From the NCBI RefSeq assembly GCF_001570565.1, contig NZ_BBXE01000044.1, positions 17,174 to 81,173 of the forward strand: a DNA stretch of 64,000 bases, in the 5' to 3' direction. The notes beneath the pieces are model-generated. The model was not told where the DNA came from. It worked only from the letters and a program-made list of their open reading frames with translations, and made no database searches. The stretch comes from Herbidospora yilanensis (GTDB lineage: Bacteria; Actinomycetota; Actinomycetes; Streptosporangiales; Streptosporangiaceae). Every line of letters begins with the position of its first letter. Position 1 is the first letter of the stretch. A program made the position numbers and the translations under genes. Positions 32,646 through 40,521 of the stretch are shown piece by piece.

Positions 32646-33305
32646 TCAGCCTTGTGGTGCTCTGCGGACCCCGGCCGACTGGATGTCAGGCGTCCGGCAC
32701 ACGGCGTGCTCGGCCATGTCCACCAGGATGTCGATCGCCTCGTCGACTGTGTGGCTGCGGCCGGTCACCAGCAGGTCGAGGCTCTCGAAGCTCGTCAGCA
32801 CCCACAGTGCGTCGACCGCCTTGTCGACGGTGAGCCCTTCGCGCAGCTCACCCTCCCGTTCGAGGTGCTCGGCGAGGCTCTGCATGCCGGCCCGCCGGTC
32901 GGTCTCCATGTGGCGTACGGCGCCGCCGGCGGACTCGGGGTCCAGCCGGTCCATGGCGTGGAGCACGCGGTAGACCACCAGCTCCTGGCCCTTCATCCGG
33001 CTGGCCGCCCGGATGCCCTCACGCAGGTGGTCGCGCGCGTCGGCGGCGCTCACCGCCCCGCTGAGCTCGCCCAGACCGGTGCGCTCCCAGAGATCGACCA
33101 CGAACGCGTCGAACAGGCCCGACCGTGAGCCGAAGTCGGTATAGATCGTCGACCTCGACACCTTGGCCAGTTCGGCCACCCGCCCCAGGCTGGGCTGCTC
33201 CGTCGGCGTCTCGCGCAGGCACTGGCCGACCGCGTCCAGGATCCGGCGCCTCGTCTCCTCCGCGGCCTCGGCGCGGAGGACCTGCTCGTACTTGCGGGGT
33301 GCCAT
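32646..33305 (-). CDS. TetR/AcrR family transcriptional regulator
   Basis: A 219-residue regulator. The N-terminal helix-turn-helix is RRRILDAVGQCLRETPTEQP, SLGRVAELAKVSRSTIYTDF and GSRSGLFDAFV. The C-terminal ligand domain (HLREGIRAASRMKGQELVVY and further helices) is of the TetR_C type and not specific. GGGGGA precedes ATG 33305. Its own promoter carries a 20-bp segment (33328-33347) like those before the FAD monooxygenase operon and before the membrane-protein/hydrolase operon, so these three may be one regulon. Confidence 0.9.
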   Translation of the reverse strand: MAPRKYEQVLRAEAAEETRRRILDAVGQCLRETPTEQPSLGRVAELAKVSRSTIYTDFGSRSGLFDAFVVDLWERTGLGELSGAVSAADARDHLREGIRAASRMKGQELVVYRVLHAMDRLDPESAGGAVRHMETDRRAGMQSLAEHLEREGELREGLTVDKAVDALWVLTSFESLDLLVTGRSHTVDEAIDILVDMAEHAVCRTPDIQSAGVRRAPQG

Positions 33306-33327
33306 TCCCCCATCATGTCATATTCAT

Positions 33328-33347
33328 CCGACAAGCAGTCTACTCAA
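33328..33347 (-). promoter_or_regulatory. Candidate TetR operator in its own promoter
   Basis: The plus-strand segment CCGACAAGCAGTCTACTCAA shares ACA, GTCT, T and AA at the same spacing with 28083-28102 and 35560-35579 (10 of 20 positions common to all three). On the minus strand TTGAGT (33342-33347) can serve as a -35 box, with AATATG 17 bases further as a weak -10, so the element overlaps the promoter, as expected for autorepression. Confidence 0.42.
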
Positions 33348-33414
33348 CTCGCGTCTGGCGGGTCCGGGCGGTCGATACCCCCCAAGACCCGTCGGCATGG
33401 AGAGGAGGGATGGT

Positions 33415-33890
33415 GCGGGTTCACCGTCGACGCGGTCAGGTAGCGGCGGTCGTCGCGCGAGCTGTGGGCCTTGTCGGCCGGCACCCGGTCAGGCCGGCTA
33501 CGGGGGCGGCCCCGCCCAGGTGTGGCACCCGGATGCCTTCCAAGACCGCCGCCGTGAACTGCGGGCTGTCACCCCGCTGCCCGGCCGTCAGCACGATCGA
33601 CAGTGCTCTGCGGCTTGGTGCTCAGGCCGCCGCGGGAGCGCTCCAGTTCGTGATCGGCCGGCTCTTCCTGCGCACCGCCCGGCGACTCGATCTGCAGATC
33701 CCCCTTTTCCGCGCCCCGGGCGCGGGCGGCGTGCTGATGGGCCCGGCAGACGGTGGAGTCGACACGCACATCCCAGCCGATCAGCCCGTCCGCGTCCGCC
33801 CGAGCCCGCAGGGCGGTCAGGATCCGCTGCCGGATGCCGGCACGCCGCCAGCGCCGGAACACTTCTGAGACATGCCCTGACGCCCGTCAT
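33415..33890 (-). pseudogene. IS5 family transposase remnant with several frameshifts
   Basis: The minus strand shows consecutive pieces of an IS5-type transposase in changing frames: FRRWRRAGIRQRILTALRAR and WDVRVDSTVCRAHQHAARAR, then ADHELERSRGGLSTK, then DSPQFTAAVLEGIRVPHLG, and finally RPDRVPADKAHSSRDDRRYL. The piece order is that of the real protein, but at least three frame changes and missing ends make it inactive. No terminal inverted repeats or target duplication were found. Confidence 0.72.
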
Positions 33891-33908
33891 CGACGCCACT
33901 ACCTGCTG

Positions 33909-34733
33909 TCACGGAGCCGTTACGCGCGAGATCAAGGCGGCGAGCGCGGCCGGCGCGGTGAGCGGCATCAGGTGGTCGGCGTTCTCGACGGTCTCGATGG
34001 TTGCCTGTGGCAGCAGCCCGGCGAGGTGCGCGACCAGCCGGTGCACCGGAGGCGGACTGTCCGCGCCCTGGACCAGCACGACCGGCTGGGCGACCGCGGG
34101 GTCGAACGTCCACGCGGCGAGCGCGGGAACCTCTCTGGTGAAGACCGGTCCGCTGCGGCTCGCCGCGTCGGCGACGACGTCCGCGCCCAGGACGTCCTCC
34201 ATGATTTCGCGGTAGCGGGGCCCGCACACCAGGGGCATGAAGGCGTCGAACGCCGCCGCGTGGTCCCCGCGTGCGGTCGCGGCCATCGCCGCACCGATCG
34301 CGGGACCGAAGGCCGCGCGGAGATCGTCCACGTCAGACGGATCTGCCAGCGCGTCCACCAGCGGCGGTTCCAGCAGGCAGAGGGTACGCACGCAGGAAGG
34401 GGCGTCCACCGCGAGCTGGAGCGCGATCGCCGCGGCGGATGAGTGCGCCACCACGTGCGCGGGCGCACCGCCCAGCCGGTGCAGCAGTGTCGCCGCGTGC
34501 CGGGCGTGATCGGCGATGGTGAGGTCGTCCGGGACGGGGCCGCCGGTGTAGCCCGCGCGGACCAACCGCACTACGCGGTGGCCGCGCAGCTCGGAGGCCA
34601 GCGGTGTCATCCAGTCCGCGAGGAGGGCGCCGTGCATCAGCAGGAGCGGCTCACCGTCTCCGCCGGTGTCGGTGTATACGATCTCGGCGCCCTCGATCAG
34701 CGTCTTGGTCAGGGCGCTGCGAATGTCGGTCAT
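33909..34733 (-). CDS. Alpha/beta fold hydrolase
   Basis: A 274-residue alpha/beta hydrolase. The oxyanion region is LLLMHGALLADWM, the nucleophile elbow is VVAHSSAAA (Ala-His-Ser-Ser in place of G-x-S-x-G), the acid is in VLVQGADSPP and the histidine in NADHLMPLTA. The altered nucleophile motif is noteworthy but keeps Ser. It starts in an ATGA overlap with the membrane protein gene upstream. Substrate unknown; possible role in breaking down an ester linked to the TetR regulon. Confidence 0.85.
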   Translation of the reverse strand: MTDIRSALTKTLIEGAEIVYTDTGGDGEPLLLMHGALLADWMTPLASELRGHRVVRLVRAGYTGGPVPDDLTIADHARHAATLLHRLGGAPAHVVAHSSAAAIALQLAVDAPSCVRTLCLLEPPLVDALADPSDVDDLRAAFGPAIGAAMAATARGDHAAAFDAFMPLVCGPRYREIMEDVLGADVVADAASRSGPVFTREVPALAAWTFDPAVAQPVVLVQGADSPPPVHRLVAHLAGLLPQATIETVENADHLMPLTAPAALAALISRVTAP

Positions 34734-35539
34734 GACGATTCCTTACGTTGCGGGGACTCTTGGAGCGTCGGCGAGCCGTCGCGGCGAAGCAGGCGGGCCC
34801 CGACCGCGGCGAAGCCGAGGCCCTGTGCAGCGGCGCCGGCGACCTCGAACCACTCGACACCGGAGGCGAGGCCGACGATGTGCGTCGGCGGCCAGATCAT
34901 GATCGCGGCGGCGGCCCAGCGGGCGATCGACCGGGACCGCCATAGGGCGAGGCCGATCAGGAACGTTCCGACGAGGTTGCCGAGAACGAACAGCAGGAAA
35001 ACCCAGATCCCGGCCGCATCCTCCTGGCGGGCGTCGATCACGCCGGCGAAGTCGGCCATCGGCCCGCCGACCCGCACCATCGCGATGGTGGTGAGATCGG
35101 TGAGCAGGACGGCGAGGTAGCAGGCGTATCCGGCGGCCCCCAGCGTGCCGCCGATGAACGACAGCTTCGCCGCACCCCGGCCGGCTACCCGGGCGGCGCC
35201 GAGCGTGGCGGGGATCATCAACAGCGCGCCGAGCATGCCGAACAAGACCACGTTGTGCAGCAGGGCGGGGTGCGCCGCGGCTGCGGCCAGCGCGTCGGCG
35301 CCGGTCTGGTCGCCGGCGCCGGCCGCCTGCGCCAGCGCCCATCCAGTGTTGCAGGCGACGATGAACCACGGAGCGAGGAATGCCGCCGCAGCGAGTCCGA
35401 ACCGTCGCAGGCGGGTGTCATACCGGTCGTGCGGCGGGTACGTGGGCGGCGCGGGCAGAGATGTCCGGCCGACTGGCCGGGAGTCGCCGACGACGGCTTG
35501 CCCGTGCCCGCCCTCGCCGGGGGATGAGGCAGGAGTCAT
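34730..35539 (-). CDS. Multi-pass membrane protein (DUF4386/DUF998-like)
   Basis: A 269-residue protein with a polar, Pro-rich N-terminus of about 45 residues and six predicted membrane helices (for example FGLAAAAFLAPWFIVACNTG, LLHNVVLFGMLGALLMIPAT, AGIWVFLLFVLGNLVGTFLI). The overall pattern is like uncharacterised DUF4386-type proteins; the family call is tentative. It is the first gene of a two-gene operon with the downstream hydrolase and has a well-formed promoter upstream. Confidence 0.75.
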   Translation of the reverse strand: MTPASSPGEGGHGQAVVGDSRPVGRTSLPAPPTYPPHDRYDTRLRRFGLAAAAFLAPWFIVACNTGWALAQAAGAGDQTGADALAAAAAHPALLHNVVLFGMLGALLMIPATLGAARVAGRGAAKLSFIGGTLGAAGYACYLAVLLTDLTTIAMVRVGGPMADFAGVIDARQEDAAGIWVFLLFVLGNLVGTFLIGLALWRSRSIARWAAAAIMIWPPTHIVGLASGVEWFEVAGAAAQGLGFAAVGARLLRRDGSPTLQESPQRKESS

Positions 35540-35559
35540 GATGAGTGTCCTATTTTCAG

Positions 35560-35611
35560 CGAACAGTCTGTCTGGTCAATTTATTCTGCATTTAGGACGA
35601 CAGGGTGTCAA
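35560..35611 (-). promoter_or_regulatory. Promoter with TetR-type operator before the membrane protein/hydrolase operon
   Basis: On the minus strand TTGACA (35606-35611) is a consensus -35, followed after exactly 17 bases by CAGAAT (35583-35588). Immediately downstream, at 35561-35577, lies the imperfect palindrome GAACAG-TCTGT-CTGGTC. The 20-bp segment 35560-35579 matches 28083-28102 at 14 of 20 positions. A repressor bound here would block initiation. Confidence 0.58.
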
Positions 35612-35924
35612 TCGAAAATGTGATCAGGACGGGGCGCGTTGCTTGATCGACGCATGCTGTTCGCCGTGTCGCGGCAGGGCTTGTCACTCCCTCCTGGCCG
35701 GTGTCGTCGTCGGCGGCGTTCGTGCGGGGCCCGCCGCCTTGCGCCGGCCGCAGGACCATCACCACGCCGCCGGCGTGAAGGCGCCGCGCGTCCGCAGTGG
35801 GCACACCCGGCCCGCTCGCCGCCAGAGGAGACGGTCAGTCGTCGCCCAGGAGCGTGTGCATGCCGTCAAGCATGTCCTGAACCGGGATTGATGGAGATGT
35901 CGAAACCGGGGAGGAACACCAGCA
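35612..35924. other. Intergenic stretch between promoter and IS3 remnant
   Basis: A 313-base region with no gene I can support. Frames on both strands give only Arg/Ala-rich translations. The last 50 bases, with GAGGAA 11 bases before the OrfA-like start, probably belong to the left end of the IS3 remnant. Confidence 0.4.
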
Positions 35925-35990
35925 ATGCCCGCACCGAAGAAGTACGACGATGAGCCGCGTGAGCGTGCGACCCGGCCGGCCCCCCTATCC
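35925..35990 (+). pseudogene. IS3 family OrfA N-terminal remnant
   Basis: The frame begins MPAPKKYDDEPRERATR, the standard opening of OrfA in actinobacterial IS3 elements (MPAPKKY-DELRERA-R), and then loses all similarity. A GAGGAA ribosome binding site lies 11 bases upstream. Only the start of the element is left; the remainder has been deleted. Confidence 0.6.
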
Positions 35991-36041
35991 CGACCCTCTC
36001 GCGCAGCCGGACCGAGCCGGACGGGGCTCCGGCGTTCCCCG

Positions 36042-36059
36042 CCTGTAGCGCACTACAGG
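36042..36059 (-). terminator. Hairpin after the helix-turn-helix gene
   Basis: CCTGTAG-CGCA-CTACAGG, a perfect 7-bp stem with a 4-base loop directly behind the stop codon of the minus-strand gene at 36060. It probably ends that transcript. Confidence 0.45.
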
Positions 36060-36710
36060 TCAAAGCTCGACAGGGGTCAGGAACAGACCGAGGAGGTGGG
36101 TGGGGGCCGAGGTGCTCACCGGCAGCCGCGACAGCACCTCCAGCAACTCCCGCTGCAGCACCTTCGCCTGCTGCGCGTCCAGCGCCAGGGGCGCCCAGTT
36201 GAACAGGACGGCCGGGGCGGCCTCGTTCAGCAACGTCGTCGGGTTCCAGTCGCCGTCGGCCGGCGTCATGTCGAGCCGCACCTGGTCACCCTCGCGGCGG
36301 CAGCGCACCACCCAGTCGAGCAGCCCGGCCCGCCCGGCCTGGCGGGCCAGCGCGGCCAGGAAGGCGGTCCGGGCGCCCTCGTCGACCAGGTCGAACAGGT
36401 GGTGGAGGTCGGCCTGGGGGAGCAGGCCCAGCGGGGCCCGGATCTCGGCCGCCGCGCGGTAGACGACGATCGCCCTGCCCTTGCGGGGCTGCCGGCCCAC
36501 CGCCTCCAGCAGGCCCTTCGCCGACAGGGCGCGTACACGATAGGCCATCTGCTCCACCGTGACGCCCAGTTCGCGGGCCGCTTCGGCGGTGCCGCGCTCG
36601 CGGCCCATGAAGGGCTCCAGGAAGCGGCGTTCGTCGGGGCGCAGCAGGATGTGGGCGGCCGCGGCGGTGGTCAGGGTCTGCCGGGAGCTACTCGACGGCC
36701 CAGGTTCCAT
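36060..36710 (-). CDS. Helix-turn-helix (ArsR-like winged helix) regulator
   Basis: A 216-residue protein. LLRPDERRFLEPFMGRERGT with AEAARELGVTVEQMAYRVRA and LSAKGLLEAVGRQPRKGRAI form a winged-helix DNA-binding domain in the first 95 residues. The remaining 120 residues (LLPQADLHHLFDLVDEGART and onward) are a helical sensor or dimer domain I do not recognise. No clear ribosome binding site precedes ATG 36710. It is divergent from a CPBP protease gene with 30 bp between, which it may control. Confidence 0.75.
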   Translation of the reverse strand: MEPGPSSSSRQTLTTAAAAHILLRPDERRFLEPFMGRERGTAEAARELGVTVEQMAYRVRALSAKGLLEAVGRQPRKGRAIVVYRAAAEIRAPLGLLPQADLHHLFDLVDEGARTAFLAALARQAGRAGLLDWVVRCRREGDQVRLDMTPADGDWNPTTLLNEAAPAVLFNWAPLALDAQQAKVLQRELLEVLSRLPVSTSAPTHLLGLFLTPVEL

Positions 36711-36740
36711 TTCGAGGAGGTTAGCAGCGAAGGTCCGCCC

Positions 36741-37373
36741 ATGACCCGATTCCGCCTCCCCATGGCGATCTTCCTGCACCTGTTCCCCGGTGCTCTGCTC
36801 TTCGCCTTCGCCGCTCTGGCCGGTCCGCTGCTCGACCGTCCCGTGCGGGCGCTGCCGGCCGGTGTCCTGCTGATCGTGGTGCCCGTCGAGCTCGGTCTGG
36901 TTCTGTACGCCTTCCGCCGCGGCCTCCCCCGGATCCGCGCACCGCGCCAGGCCGGCCGGATCTTCGCGATCTCCCTCGCGGCCTCGCTCGTCGGGGGCGC
37001 GGCGGTGTCGTGGCTGGAGCCGCTCCTGCGCGAGACCGGCTTCGCATGGTCGCTCGCGGCGGCCCCCGGCCACCTCGACGCCGTCACCGTGGCGTTGTGG
37101 GTCGCGGGGCCGGTGCTGGCCGGGCCGATCGCGGAGGAGATCTACTTCCGCGGCTGGTTGCAGCCCCGCACGCCGGGCGGGCCGGTCGTCTCGTGCGCGC
37201 TGTTCGCGGTGTACCACCTCTGGCAGCCGTACGCGTGGCTGACCGTGTTCGTGGTGGCCCTGCCGCTCGCCTGGGCCCGGACCAGGGGCGGGGTCGTGGT
37301 GCCGATCCTGGTCCATTGCACGATGAACGCCCTCACCTTCGCCGCGCTCGCCTGGGGCGCCCTCCAGAGGTGA
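36741..37373 (+). CDS. CPBP family intramembrane metalloprotease
   Basis: A 210-residue polytopic membrane protein. The glutamate motif is AEEIYFRGWLQP (Glu132-Glu133...Arg), the second motif is FAVYHLWQPYAW and the third HCTMNAL, giving the EExxxR / FxxxH / HxxxN set of CPBP (Abi/CAAX-like) proteases. At least six helices are predicted. AAGG precedes the ATG. Members process peptides in the membrane or modify prenylated/bacteriocin-like substrates. Confidence 0.88.
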   Translation: MTRFRLPMAIFLHLFPGALLFAFAALAGPLLDRPVRALPAGVLLIVVPVELGLVLYAFRRGLPRIRAPRQAGRIFAISLAASLVGGAAVSWLEPLLRETGFAWSLAAAPGHLDAVTVALWVAGPVLAGPIAEEIYFRGWLQPRTPGGPVVSCALFAVYHLWQPYAWLTVFVVALPLAWARTRGGVVVPILVHCTMNALTFAALAWGALQR

Positions 37374-37458
37374 TGATTCATAGCCGAATGTCCGTTTTCT
37401 GGCCCGTCAATCGGTAAGGACCGATAAGGGGAGGTGTCTGGTCACGGGGGTGATCAGC

Positions 37459-38805
37459 ATGGGCTGGTGGCATCGCCGCTCGATCCGCATCCGCCTGGCC
37501 GCGGTGGCGGGTGCCGTCATGGCGCTGCTGTGCACCGCCATGGCCGCCTTCATCGTGGTCATGGTCCGGCAGACGGCGATCGACCACCGGACCGAACAGC
37601 TCTTCGCCAGCGCCGTGAACATCGGCGCCCAACTGCGCCGGCAGGTGCCCGACCTGAGCGAGAGGAACCCCGGGCAGCCGGTCCAGGTGTTCGACCCGCA
37701 CGGAACCATGGTCGCGGCCACCCCCACGGTCGCGGACAACCCGCCGATGACGAGGCTGCACCCCGATCCCGACGCCTACGCCACCACCACCACCTGCGAC
37801 ACCAGGGTGTTCCCCGGCGGGTGCATGATCGTGCTCGCCTACCCCGTCCACCGGGAAGACGGCGTCTGGCAGCTCAACGTGGCCGCCCCCGCCCTCCCCT
37901 GGTACGTCGGCCCGCAGTTGATCATCCCGATCGCCGTCACCTGGATCCTGCTGCCCGCGGCCGCCGCCGTCGGCAGCTACCGGATCGTGGGCAAGACCCT
38001 GCAGCCGGTGAGCGCCATCACCGCCACCCTCGCCAAGATCACCTCAAGCGACCTGCGGCACCGGGTGCCCGTGCCGAAGTACCACGACGAACTGCGGGAC
38101 CTGGCCGAGACCGCCAACCGCACCCTCGACCGCACCCAATCGGCGGTCGAGAAGCAACTCCGCTTCGCCTCCGACGCCTCCCACGACCTGCGCAGCCCCC
38201 TGACCGCCATCCAGACCCGGCTCGAAGAGGCCATGATGGACCCGCAGGAGGCCGACTGGGCCCAGACCGGCGAGGCGCTGCTCGACAGCGTCGACCGCAT
38301 GCAGGCCCTGATCGGCGACCTCCTGCAGGTCGCCCGCCTGGACGCCGGCGTCTGCCGCCGCCGTGAGCCGATCGACCTGGCCGACCTGGTGACCGGCGAA
38401 CTGAACCACCGCCAGGCCAAGACCGAGGTGTGCGCGTGCCTCGCGCCGGGCGTGACGGTGGAGGGCTCGCGGATCGAACTGGCCAGACTGCTCAACAACC
38501 TCCTGGACAACGCCGAACGCCACGCCACCTCCACCGTCACCCTCACGTTGACGCGGAACGACGACGAGGCGGTGCTGGAGGTGGCCGACGACGGCGAAGG
38601 CATCGCCCCCGAGCAGCGGGAGGCCGTCTTCCAGCGGTTCACCCGCCTGGAGGCCTCCCGCACCAGGGACCCCGGCGGCACCGGCCTCGGGTTGCCGATC
38701 GCCCGCCAGCTCGCCCAGTCCCACGGCGGCGCCCTGACCGTCGAAGACGGCGACCGCGGCGCGCGGTTCGTGTTGCGCCTGCCCGCCTCGCCACCCCCGG
38801 ACTGA
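37459..38805 (+). CDS. Sensor histidine kinase (orphan)
   Basis: A 448-residue membrane kinase. TM1 is near residues 15-40, followed by an extracytoplasmic sensor of about 110 residues with two cysteines (TTCDTRVFPGGCM), TM2 near 155-175 and a HAMP linker. The phospho-acceptor is in FASDASHDLRSPLTAIQ; the HATPase boxes are NNLLDNAERHA, DDGEGI and GTGLGLPIARQL. ATG 37459 has GGGGG 8 bases upstream; GTG 37450 is an alternative. No response regulator is adjacent. It is convergent with, and similar to, the kinase at 38829. Confidence 0.9.
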   Translation: MGWWHRRSIRIRLAAVAGAVMALLCTAMAAFIVVMVRQTAIDHRTEQLFASAVNIGAQLRRQVPDLSERNPGQPVQVFDPHGTMVAATPTVADNPPMTRLHPDPDAYATTTTCDTRVFPGGCMIVLAYPVHREDGVWQLNVAAPALPWYVGPQLIIPIAVTWILLPAAAAVGSYRIVGKTLQPVSAITATLAKITSSDLRHRVPVPKYHDELRDLAETANRTLDRTQSAVEKQLRFASDASHDLRSPLTAIQTRLEEAMMDPQEADWAQTGEALLDSVDRMQALIGDLLQVARLDAGVCRRREPIDLADLVTGELNHRQAKTEVCACLAPGVTVEGSRIELARLLNNLLDNAERHATSTVTLTLTRNDDEAVLEVADDGEGIAPEQREAVFQRFTRLEASRTRDPGGTGLGLPIARQLAQSHGGALTVEDGDRGARFVLRLPASPPPD

Positions 38806-38828
38806 GCACGTCCGAAGGACGAAACGGT

Positions 38829-40346
38829 CTAGCTCCCGGTTCCCCGCCCCGTTCCTCCGGCCAGTACCCGCCGAGGATCCCGGATGACGGTCGCCGCCGC
38901 CCGGCCCAGCCGGCCGATCGACGTCGGCCTCGCGGCGGGGTGCGCCGCGCCGTCGATGACCTGGCGGGACACCTCGGGCGCGGGGGCGACCGCCGGGGCG
39001 CTCCCGAGATGGGGGAGACGCAGCACGAACCGCGCGCCCCGGTCGCTGTCCTCGACGGTCAGGGTGCCCTGGTGCGCGTGGGCGATCTCCCTGGCGATGG
39101 CCAGGCCCAGCCCGGTTCCTCCGGCGTCCCGGTCGCGGCCCGCCTCCAGGCGGGTGAAGCGCTCGAAGACCCGTTCACGATCCTCGGCGGCGATGCCCGC
39201 GCCGTCGTCCAGGACCTCCAGGACGGCAGTGCCCTCCTCGGCGCGGACGGTGACGGTGATCTGGGACGCCGTGTGCCGTTCGGCGTTGTCGAGCAGGTTG
39301 ACCAGGACCCGGGAGATGCGCAGCCGGTCGATGTCGACGCAGACGCCCGGCTGGAGGCGCCGGACGATCTTCGCGCGATGAGGGCGCTGGTCGAGTTCGG
39401 CCTCGGCCAGTCTGCCCAGGTCGGTCGGCTCGCCGCTGAGGGGCGCGCCCGCGTCCAGCTTGGCCAGGGCCAGGAGGTCGGTCACGATCGCCTGGAGCCG
39501 GTCCACCCCCGTCAGCACGGTGGTGGCCACCGTCGGCCAGTCGACCTCGTCGGGGTAGGCCAGCGCCTCGTCCAGTTGCAGGCGCATGGAGGTGATCGGG
39601 CTGCGCAGGTCGTGGGAGGCGTCGGAGGTGAAGCGGCGCAGCCGCTCGTAGGCGCCCTCCAGGCGGTCGAGGGTGCCGTTCACCGTCTCGGCCAGGACCT
39701 GCACCTCTTCGTAGGTGTCGTAGGTGCCCGGCACCGGGACCCGGTGTTCGAGCTGGGCGGCGGTGATGTCGGCCAGTTGCCGCTGGATCGCGACGACCGG
39801 CTTCACGGCCTTGGTGATGTCCCGGAACACCCAGCCGGTGACCGCGATCGTCATCAGCAGGGACGTGCCGATCGCCAGGAACACCGCGGTGGAGCTGCCG
39901 TACCAGGGGATCGTGGGGGTCGCCACGAGCAGCGACCAGATCCCGTCCGGCTGGTAGACGTTGATCGACGTCACGGTCCGGCAATCCGCCAACCCGGCGG
40001 GCGGGCACAGGACCCGGGTGGTGCTCAGCTTGTTGTCGCTGGGGTGGAAGGTCGCCATGGGCGGTTGGCCGACCAGTTGACCGCTGGCCGAGACCACCTT
40101 GTCGTGGGCGTCCAAGACCTGGACCGCCTCACCGTTGGTGTCCGGCAGCACCGACGGCAACCGCCCCTGCTGGATCAGGGACTCGACGCTGTTCCAGGTC
40201 GACAGGCCATGTTGCAGCGCGTTGTCGCCTTCTTTGCCGCCGACGTACTTGAGGAAGAGGAAACTCAGCCCCAGGCACATGAGCACCATGAGCACACCGG
40301 TGGCGATTGTCCTGCGTGTCCGGAACGACGGCCGCCGCCTGCCCAT
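38829..40346 (-). CDS. Sensor histidine kinase (orphan)
   Basis: A 505-residue kinase with TM1 (GVLMVLMCLGLSFLFLKYVG), an extracytoplasmic sensor with cysteines in RVLCPPAGLADCRTV, TM2 (AVFLAIGTSLLMTIAVTGWV) and HAMP. The H-box is FTSDASHDLRSPITSM; the catalytic boxes are VNLLDNAERH, DDGAGI and GTGLGLAIAREI. An extra C-terminal tail of about 55 residues (Ala/Pro/Arg-rich) is unusual. ATG 40346 follows GAGGGGAGG. It shares sensor layout and the end ARFVLRLP with the convergent kinase, pointing to paralogy. No response regulator is within reach. Confidence 0.9.
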   Translation of the reverse strand: MGRRRPSFRTRRTIATGVLMVLMCLGLSFLFLKYVGGKEGDNALQHGLSTWNSVESLIQQGRLPSVLPDTNGEAVQVLDAHDKVVSASGQLVGQPPMATFHPSDNKLSTTRVLCPPAGLADCRTVTSINVYQPDGIWSLLVATPTIPWYGSSTAVFLAIGTSLLMTIAVTGWVFRDITKAVKPVVAIQRQLADITAAQLEHRVPVPGTYDTYEEVQVLAETVNGTLDRLEGAYERLRRFTSDASHDLRSPITSMRLQLDEALAYPDEVDWPTVATTVLTGVDRLQAIVTDLLALAKLDAGAPLSGEPTDLGRLAEAELDQRPHRAKIVRRLQPGVCVDIDRLRISRVLVNLLDNAERHTASQITVTVRAEEGTAVLEVLDDGAGIAAEDRERVFERFTRLEAGRDRDAGGTGLGLAIAREIAHAHQGTLTVEDSDRGARFVLRLPHLGSAPAVAPAPEVSRQVIDGAAHPAARPTSIGRLGRAAATVIRDPRRVLAGGTGRGTGS

Positions 40347-40521
40347 GGAACCTCCCCTCGCCGGCAATTGTCTCTATGGGCAAGGAACCCCGATGACCAG
40401 CCAAAACTTCCCGCGAAAAGGCAAAGTTCCGCGTGGACGGATAAAGAGGGCATGGCCGTTGGTTCAAGCCGCCGGAGAGACGGGACCAACGCCCGGTGAA
40501 ACGACGCCCCGCCTTCTCCCG

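Noticed and set aside
36042..36059. Palindrome CCTGTAG-CGCA-CTACAGG considered as an operator
   Set aside because: It lies directly behind a stop codon between a gene end and IS debris, where a terminator is the simpler reading.
38809..38821. Small hairpin CGTCC-GAA-GGACG between the convergent kinases
   Set aside because: A 5-bp stem with a 3-base loop is too weak to call as a terminator in DNA of this composition.
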